From Flavobacteriales bacterium (GTDB lineage Bacteria; Bacteroidota; Bacteroidia; UBA10329), in NCBI GenBank assembly GCA_021741155.1, contig JAIOYP010000013.1:24802-88801 (forward strand): a DNA stretch of 64,000 nt, read 5' to 3'. Position numbers and translations under genes: made by a program. Positions 58,638 to 64,000 of the stretch are shown piece after piece. Below the pieces are notes generated by a model. The model made no database searches. It saw only the letters and a program-made list of their open reading frames with translations, and was not told the DNA's origin. Position 1 is the first letter of the stretch; the number at the start of each line of letters is the position of its first letter.

Positions 58638-61442
58638 TTACAGCTTTGCTTTTACTTCTACAATCTCATAACCTTCAATGATGTCGCCAACTTTGATGTC
58701 GTTGTACTTATCGATGTTCAGACCGCATTCAAATCCTTTGCTTACGTCCTTCACGTCATCCTTGAATCGTTTGAGGGATGCCAATTCGCCAGTATAGACC
58801 ACAATTCCATCGCGGATTACGCGAACTTTTGTGTTTCTACTAACTTTTCCGTCAAGTACCATACAACCTGCAATGGTTCCAACACGTGTGATTTTGAATG
58901 TTTCGCGAACTTCGATGTTTCCAACAATTTTCTCTTCGAATTCTGGCGCCAACATACCTTCCATCGCAGACTTAATCTCTTCAATGGCATCGTAAATGAT
59001 GCTGTAGAGTTTGATCTGAATCTGCTCTTGCTCTGCCACTTTACGGGCATTAACCGAAGGTCTAACTTGGAAACCAACCACAATGGCATTAGAAGCTGAT
59101 GCAAGTAGAACATCCGACTCGGAAATCTGACCAACACCTTTCATAATGATATTGATGGCAATCTTTTGAGTAGAAAGTTTTAGCAACGAATCGGAAAGTG
59201 CTTCGATAGATCCATCCACATCACCTTTAACAATAAGGTTTAGTTCTTGGAAATCTCCAATTGCAATTCGTCTTCCAATTTCATCCAACGTGATGTGTTT
59301 CTGAGTTCGAAGACCTTGCTCGCGCTGTAACTGCAATCTTCTTGCGGCCACGGAACGTGCTTCTTTATCATCGTCCATTACGTTGAACGTATCTCCTGAT
59401 GATGGCGCTCCATCCAAACCAAGAACTTGAGCTGGCATGGATGGCCCAGCCTGTGTCATTGTTTGGCCACGCTCATTATAAAGTGCTTTTACTCTACCGC
59501 TGTGACTTCCAGCAAGGATGACATCTCCAACACGCAAGGTTCCACTTTGAATCAACATGGTTGAAACGTATCCACGCCCTTTGTCCAACTGGCTTTCAAG
59601 GATGGTACCAACAGCTCTTTTGCCAGGGTCAGCTTTCAGTTCAAGGAGTTCTGCTTCGAGCAGTACCTTTTCCAGTAGCTTGTCAACATTCAAACCTGAC
59701 TTTGCGGAAATTTCTTGGCACTGGTATTTTCCACCCCAATCCTCAACAAGGATGTTCATAGAGGCAAGTTGCTCCTTGATTTTCTCAGGATTTGCTCCGT
59801 CTTTATCCATCTTATTGATGGCAAAAATCATTGGAACAGCCGCAGCTTGCGCGTGATTGATGGCTTCTTTGGTTTGTGGCATCACCGCATCATCTGCAGC
59901 AACCACAATAATTACCACATCCGTTACCTGCGCACCTCGGGCACGCATGGCGGTAAATGCCTCGTGACCCGGAGTATCGAGGAATGCAATGCGCTTTCCG
60001 TCTTTCAGTTCTACACCGTAGGCTCCAATGTGCTGGGTAATTCCACCTGCCTCGCCTGCAATTACGTTTGCATCGCGAATGTAATCGAGCAAAGATGTCT
60101 TACCGTGGTCAACGTGACCCATGATGGTGACAATCGGTGGCCGTTCGACTACTCTTTCTGGATTATCTTCATCCTCCAAGATTGAATCTTGAACCTCGGC
60201 ACTTACGAACTGAACCTCATGTCCGAATTCTTCGGCAACGATAGAAAGCGTTTCTGCATCCAACCGTTGGTTGATAGAAACGAATAGTCCCAAGCTCATA
60301 CAAGCACCGATTACCTCGTTTACCTGAACGTCCATCATCTTGGCCAACTCATTGGCAGTTACGAACTCCGTAACCTTAATGGTTTTCTTTTCAAGTTCCG
60401 ACTGCTGTTCTTCGTGCTCTGCCCTTTCTTGATACGCTTGGCGTTTTTCTCTTCTGTATTTCGATCCTTTTGATTTGGAACTTCCACCGCTCAAACGAGC
60501 CAGCGTCTCCTTAATCTGTTTTTGGATGTCTTCGTCTGTAAGCTCCGCCTTCTTCTCGCGTGGTGCACGTCCGGGTGGGCCTGCGCTTCTTGGCGCTGCA
60601 CCTCCACTTGTTGGAGGGGCTGCTCCTTCGGCCGGTCTTCTTACGCGTTTACGTTTTCTCTTTTTATCGGCAGAATCATTAGAGGTGGCAACAGGTTTTT
60701 TCTCTCTTGGCTTCTCAACTGGGAGTTCCATCTTACCGAGAACTTTAGCACCAGCCAGTTTCACAACATTTACCTTGATAACCTCGTCTTCCACCTTTGC
60801 AGCTTCTGCTTTTTTGGCGGCTTCGGCCTCTAACTTGCTGGCTTCTTCTGCGTCAACTTTTTTCTTGGCGGCCACTTCTGCAGCCACTTCTGCTGCGGCT
60901 TTTTCCTTTGCTGCCTTTGCTACCTTTTCTTCCTCAAGCTTCTTTTTACGTGCTGCAGGTTTTAGGTCGTCCAAGTTCATGGTGCCCATCACTTTCGGGC
61001 CTTCCATCTTAGATGCCTCAGCCTTAATGACAGCCTCTTCCTTACCAACAGTCTCTGCCTTAACTACCACTTCAGCCTTAACTACGGCTTCTGCCTTAAC
61101 TACAGGCTCCACTTTAGCAACAGTCTCAGCTTTAATGCCAGCTTCTTTCTTCTCTTTCCTTTCTTCTCTTGCTTTTTCCTTTACTTCTTCCTGCTCTTCG
61201 GTGGCGGCAATACGCTCGTCCTTACGTTGCTGAAGAATTTCGGATTTGGCCTCTGCCTCCATTTTGAGTTTGCGGTCTGCAGCAAACTCCCCAAGCAACA
61301 TGTTGTACATCACTTGATCCAACTTGGAGTTGGGGTTGACATCTGCGTAGCCTTTATCCTTTAGGAAATCGACAATTGTCCCCTTACCAACGTTGAGATC
61401 CGTTGCCACGGCCCCTAATCTTCTCAGTGTTCCTTCTGACAT
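58638..61442 (-). CDS. infB: Translation initiation factor IF-2
   Basis: This GTPase places initiator tRNA on the 30S subunit. The 934-residue protein has an N-terminal IF2-N domain, then a long Lys/Glu/Ala-rich linker (about 70-340) with degenerate VxKAExVxKAE repeats. The G domain carries [10 protein letters not shown] (G1), DTPGHEAF (G3) and NKMDKD (G4), and the beta-barrel domains bind fMet-tRNA. The linker is typical of the phylum. It is the last gene of the rimP-nusA-infB operon. Confidence 0.98.
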   Translation of the reverse strand: MSEGTLRRLGAVATDLNVGKGTIVDFLKDKGYADVNPNSKLDQVMYNMLLGEFAADRKLKMEAEAKSEILQQRKDERIAATEEQEEVKEKAREERKEKKEAGIKAETVAKVEPVVKAEAVVKAEVVVKAETVGKEEAVIKAEASKMEGPKVMGTMNLDDLKPAARKKKLEEEKVAKAAKEKAAAEVAAEVAAKKKVDAEEASKLEAEAAKKAEAAKVEDEVIKVNVVKLAGAKVLGKMELPVEKPREKKPVATSNDSADKKRKRKRVRRPAEGAAPPTSGGAAPRSAGPPGRAPREKKAELTDEDIQKQIKETLARLSGGSSKSKGSKYRREKRQAYQERAEHEEQQSELEKKTIKVTEFVTANELAKMMDVQVNEVIGACMSLGLFVSINQRLDAETLSIVAEEFGHEVQFVSAEVQDSILEDEDNPERVVERPPIVTIMGHVDHGKTSLLDYIRDANVIAGEAGGITQHIGAYGVELKDGKRIAFLDTPGHEAFTAMRARGAQVTDVVIIVVAADDAVMPQTKEAINHAQAAAVPMIFAINKMDKDGANPEKIKEQLASMNILVEDWGGKYQCQEISAKSGLNVDKLLEKVLLEAELLELKADPGKRAVGTILESQLDKGRGYVSTMLIQSGTLRVGDVILAGSHSGRVKALYNERGQTMTQAGPSMPAQVLGLDGAPSSGDTFNVMDDDKEARSVAARRLQLQREQGLRTQKHITLDEIGRRIAIGDFQELNLIVKGDVDGSIEALSDSLLKLSTQKIAINIIMKGVGQISESDVLLASASNAIVVGFQVRPSVNARKVAEQEQIQIKLYSIIYDAIEEIKSAMEGMLAPEFEEKIVGNIEVRETFKITRVGTIAGCMVLDGKVSRNTKVRVIRDGIVVYTGELASLKRFKDDVKDVSKGFECGLNIDKYNDIKVGDIIEGYEIVEVKAKL

Positions 61443-61484
61443 TTATGCTTGTTACTTTATATTCAATTCATGACCGATATAGTA

Positions 61485-62723
61485 TCAGTCAGCAAACTCT
61501 TCTTTAAGGATATTGATAATCTCAACAACCGTTTCTTCTTCAAGATCGGTTCGTTTAACGAGTTCATCTTTACCCAACTCCAATACGCTCTTAGCTGTAT
61601 CGCAACCAATTGCTTTCAGCTCATCAAGAATCCAGCTTTCGATTTCATCTGCAAATTCTTCCAAATCAACGTCTTCTACGTCCACATCAGAATCGCGGTA
61701 CACATCAATCTCATATCCTGTTAACAGGCCAGCCAATCGAATGTTGAAACCTCCTTTGCCAATTGCTAGAGAAACTTGATCTGCTTTAAGGAACACATCT
61801 GCTCTTGAAGTGGCATCGTTCAGCTCAATTCGGGTAATTTTAGCGGGGCTCAACGCACGCTGAATAAACAGTTGTGAGTTGTTTGTAAAGTTGATAACGT
61901 CAATATTCTCGTTTCTCAACTCACGAACGATTCCGTGGATACGTGATCCTTTCATTCCAACGCAAGCTCCAACTGGGTCAATACGATCATCGTAAGACTC
62001 TACCGCCACTTTTGCTCTTTCGCCCGGAACGCGAACAATTTTCTTGATGGTGATGAGGCCATCAAAAACTTCTGGCACTTCGTTCTCGAACAAACGCTCT
62101 AAGAATCTTGAATCTGTTCTGGACAGAATGACGACTGGGTTGTTGTTCCTCATCTCCACTTCTTTGATTACTGCTTTTACAGAATCTCCTTTTTTGAAGT
62201 AATCGCTCGGAATTTGTTCTGTTTTAGGAAGAATAAGTTCGTTTCCTTCATCATCCAAAATCAGGATTTCGCGCTTCCATATTTGATAAACCTCGCCTGT
62301 AATCAACTCGCCTTCGCGGTCTTTGTATTTTCTAAAAACGTTGTCTTTCTCAAGATCCGTGATGCGCGAAGCGAGGTTTTGGCGAATGGCCAAAACTGCT
62401 CTACGACCAAAATCTTCCAGTTTAACTTGCTCAGATACTTCTTCGCCAATCTCAAAATCGGACTCAATCTTTAATGCCTCTGACAGAGGAATTTCCAATA
62501 CATCATCTTCCAACTCGTCATCGGCCACAATGGTGCGGTTTCTCCAAAGTTCGAGGTCGCCTTTATCGACATTGATAATGACATCAATGTTTTCATCGGT
62601 TCCGTATTGTTTGATTAGCAATGATCGGAAGGTGTCTTCCAAAATGCTCATCATGGTTACTCTGTCAATGTTTTTGAATTCTTTGAATTCTAAAAACGAC
62701 TCTACAAGATTTAAACTGTTCAT
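61485..62723 (-). CDS. nusA: Transcription termination/antitermination factor NusA
   Basis: The 412-residue protein has the N-terminal RNA-polymerase-binding domain (about 1-125), an S1 domain, and two KH domains marked by VKIxx-type ends and GMKGSRIHGIVREL and AIGKGGFNIRLAGLLTGYEID. A short C-terminal acidic helix pair replaces the longer repeats of some species. It pauses RNA polymerase and assists termination. It lies between rimP (6-bp gap) and infB. Confidence 0.97.
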   Translation of the reverse strand: MNSLNLVESFLEFKEFKNIDRVTMMSILEDTFRSLLIKQYGTDENIDVIINVDKGDLELWRNRTIVADDELEDDVLEIPLSEALKIESDFEIGEEVSEQVKLEDFGRRAVLAIRQNLASRITDLEKDNVFRKYKDREGELITGEVYQIWKREILILDDEGNELILPKTEQIPSDYFKKGDSVKAVIKEVEMRNNNPVVILSRTDSRFLERLFENEVPEVFDGLITIKKIVRVPGERAKVAVESYDDRIDPVGACVGMKGSRIHGIVRELRNENIDVINFTNNSQLFIQRALSPAKITRIELNDATSRADVFLKADQVSLAIGKGGFNIRLAGLLTGYEIDVYRDSDVDVEDVDLEEFADEIESWILDELKAIGCDTAKSVLELGKDELVKRTDLEEETVVEIINILKEEFAD

Positions 62724-62729
62724 CTCTAG

Positions 62730-63179
62730 TTATTTGAACGATATTACTGTCTTAGCTTCTTTTATTTCACTCAATGAAACCGTTATTGGCTCCAATTCTT
62801 CTTTTTTCTTTTTCTGTTCTGGTTGCACGGTGATGGTGTCTCCTGCAAACTCTGTCAATTGTCCTTTAATGCTTGTGCCATCGGCCATCGTTACCTTTAT
62901 CTCTCGCCCCACGTTCTTCTTGTATTGAAGTGGGTGCTGAAACGGCTCGGTTAATCCGGGCGATGACACTTCTAACTCATAATCCTCTACTTCTCTGTCT
63001 AAACTGCCTTCTATATGTCGGCTCACGTTTACACAGGCTCTCACGTCTAATCCTTCTAGGGCATCAATAAACACTCTGATTCGATTTGTAGGCACAACTC
63101 GAATGGAAACAATGAAGATTTCTGTTCCTTCAATTTTCTCCTCAACAAGTGCCCGAACTGCTGCTTCTGTTATCATCAT
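62730..63179 (-). CDS. rimP: Ribosome maturation factor RimP
   Basis: The 149-residue protein matches RimP (DUF150): EDYELEVSSPGLTEPFQHPLQYKKNVGREIKV is the conserved centre. It assists 30S assembly. Two adjacent ATGs exist (63179 and 63176); the first is adopted. It is the first gene of the nusA operon, with a terminator-like hairpin directly before the start codon. Confidence 0.95.
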   Translation of the reverse strand: MMITEAAVRALVEEKIEGTEIFIVSIRVVPTNRIRVFIDALEGLDVRACVNVSRHIEGSLDREVEDYELEVSSPGLTEPFQHPLQYKKNVGREIKVTMADGTSIKGQLTEFAGDTITVQPEQKKKKEELEPITVSLSEIKEAKTVISFK

Positions 63180-63180
63180 T

Positions 63181-63204
63181 AAAAAAGGGCCTATCGGGCC
63201 CCTT
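63181..63204 (-). promoter_or_regulatory. Terminator-like hairpin in the rimP leader (possible attenuator)
   Basis: On the minus strand GGGCC and GGCCC arms (63187-63201, with outer AAGG/CCTT pairs) form a stem followed at once by TTTTTT and then AATG-ATG, the rimP start. It lies downstream of the promoter at 63231, so it is inside the transcript leader. An intrinsic terminator here would attenuate the operon; it may also mask the ribosome-binding region. Confidence 0.55.
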
Positions 63205-63230
63205 CTGTCAACTCATCCTCAAATCGGGGG

Positions 63231-63262
63231 CAAATATATAAGGATTAATCTCAAGTTGCAAA
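63231..63262 (-). promoter_or_regulatory. Promoter of the rimP-nusA-infB operon
   Basis: On the minus strand TTTG (63262-63259) is followed after 20 nt by TATATTTG (63238-63231), an exact -7 match. The predicted start is about 45-50 nt upstream of the rimP ATG. Confidence 0.7.
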
Positions 63263-63724
63263 CAGAAAGCGAACAGCAAATGGTTGCTCCTTTTATTGCG
63301 AGGAACGAGTAGCTGTCTTTTGGTTGGTTTCCTACCTATTTCTGCTGTGAAGATTACGACTTCAACATCACAACAACAAGTTGGCATCAGTTAGCGCACG
63401 CTGCAAACACGCCCCGTACCTTATATGCAAGTAATAACTCATCCTTAGGCTTGCCCAACCCAAAATCTGACGTTTTTCGACAAAAAGCCAAATCGCCAAA
63501 ATATGGTTTTGAAAAAACCGATAATGGCGTTTCAAATTCAACATCGTTTTTATGTTATTCTTTTTGCGAAATATAACCTCTAAAAAACGCAAAAACAGTT
63601 AATATGGTGCAGAGGAAAATAGTGTTAAAATAGCCTTTTCTAGTCATTGACAATACAAAATATCTGCTTTTCCTTTGGTAAGACAATTCAATAATAAACG
63701 TTTTAATTACTAATTCTTAACATC
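63263..63724. other. Intergenic region with no recognisable feature
   Basis: This 460-bp AT-rich stretch separates the divergent rimP operon and the gene at 63725. One minus-strand frame of 74 codons shows no coding character. I see no terminator or repeat, and no clean promoter for the right-hand gene. Confidence 0.5.
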
Positions 63725-64000
63725 ATGGCACGTATCATTTTCCCCGAAAATTTCCTGTTTCAGCGTCTTCTTTTCGATTCGGTAAAAGAAAAGCACGAAA
63801 GCTACGCAGCAGGCACCAGCCCAATTGAGGCTTTTATTAACCAACATGCTATTGATTTTACGGTTGATGAAACGGCCGTAGACAGTGCAGCCGCTCTTGA
63901 GAACACGCGCAGCAAAAAGAGCAAACAGGCCGAAGATCGTACGCAGAAGCGCAACTTGGCGTGGAATCCTGTTTTTGCTAATGTGCGCGATTACTATCAG
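63725..64000 (+). CDS. Hypothetical helical protein (3' end outside window)
   Basis: The ATG at 63725 opens a frame that runs off the window (92 codons). The visible part, MARIIFPENFLFQRLLFDSV, is helical, charged and Ala-rich, with no signal peptide. It has a loose resemblance in composition to the helical N-terminal half of the 38225 protein, but no shared motif can be pointed to. Unassigned. Confidence 0.6.
   Translation, partial: MARIIFPENFLFQRLLFDSVKEKHESYAAGTSPIEAFINQHAIDFTVDETAVDSAAALENTRSKKSKQAEDRTQKRNLAWNPVFANVRDYYQ

Noticed and set aside
61030..61140. Tandem repeat array between genes
   Set aside because: The repeats encode the VxKAE linker of IF-2 and are part of infB.
38225..64000. 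Homology between the 38225 protein and the partial protein at 63725
   Set aside because: Both are helical and Ala/charged-rich, but I could not align any specific motif and the second is truncated.

Overview
The window is bacterial chromosome from a member of the Bacteroidota, probably Flavobacteriales-like. The evidence is several secreted proteins with type IX secretion (T9SS) C-terminal sorting domains, promoters of the TTTG-N19-TAnnTTTG type, an alpha2-type glycyl-tRNA synthetase, DUF3109 and DUF389 proteins, and a cytochrome oxidase cluster containing SCO, subunit IV and DUF420 genes. A finer taxonomic placement cannot be made from the sequence alone.

Bases 1 to about 18,830 are one integrated mobile element that enters from beyond the left edge. 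It ends at a tyrosine integrase gene next to the 3' end of a tRNA-Leu(CAA) gene. It carries no terminase, portal, tail tube or tape-measure gene. It does have a FtsK/HerA-like ATPase of packaging size, a candidate major capsid gene isolated between two terminators, about twenty short proteins each with one or two membrane segments, a very basic small protein, a T4-type lysozyme and two secreted fibre-like proteins. I read it as a provirus of a tailless, membrane-containing virus of Bacteroidota. Its left part holds a Dam-like methyltransferase, a GIY-YIG protein and a hairpin- and repeat-rich non-coding region that could be an origin or control region. The coding DNA is tightly packed, with many ATGA/TAATG overlaps.

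Bases 19,000 to 38,200 are mostly core chromosome: prs-rplY-pth, glyS, DUF389, a retropepsin-like protease, DUF3109, nrdB-nrdA, dxs and a ComF-family gene. Small toxin-antitoxin loci lie between them: PIN with its antitoxin, an orphan MntA, a ParE-like pair, and a DUF1778/GNAT pair flanked by matching palindromes.

Bases 38,200 to 53,600 are accessory. They hold an unusual two-part protein, 1.1 kb of repeat-rich non-coding DNA, a 2697-residue T9SS cargo protein, and a 2.67-kb tandem duplication of the end of that gene plus its downstream gene. The region ends in a 41-bp tandem repeat and a broken MNT/HEPN module.

Bases 53,700 to 63,200 are core genes on the minus strand: the accessory and assembly end of a cytochrome c oxidase cluster, then the rimP-nusA-infB operon, which has a clear promoter and a terminator-like hairpin in its leader. 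A further gene of unknown function starts at 63,725 and runs off the right edge.
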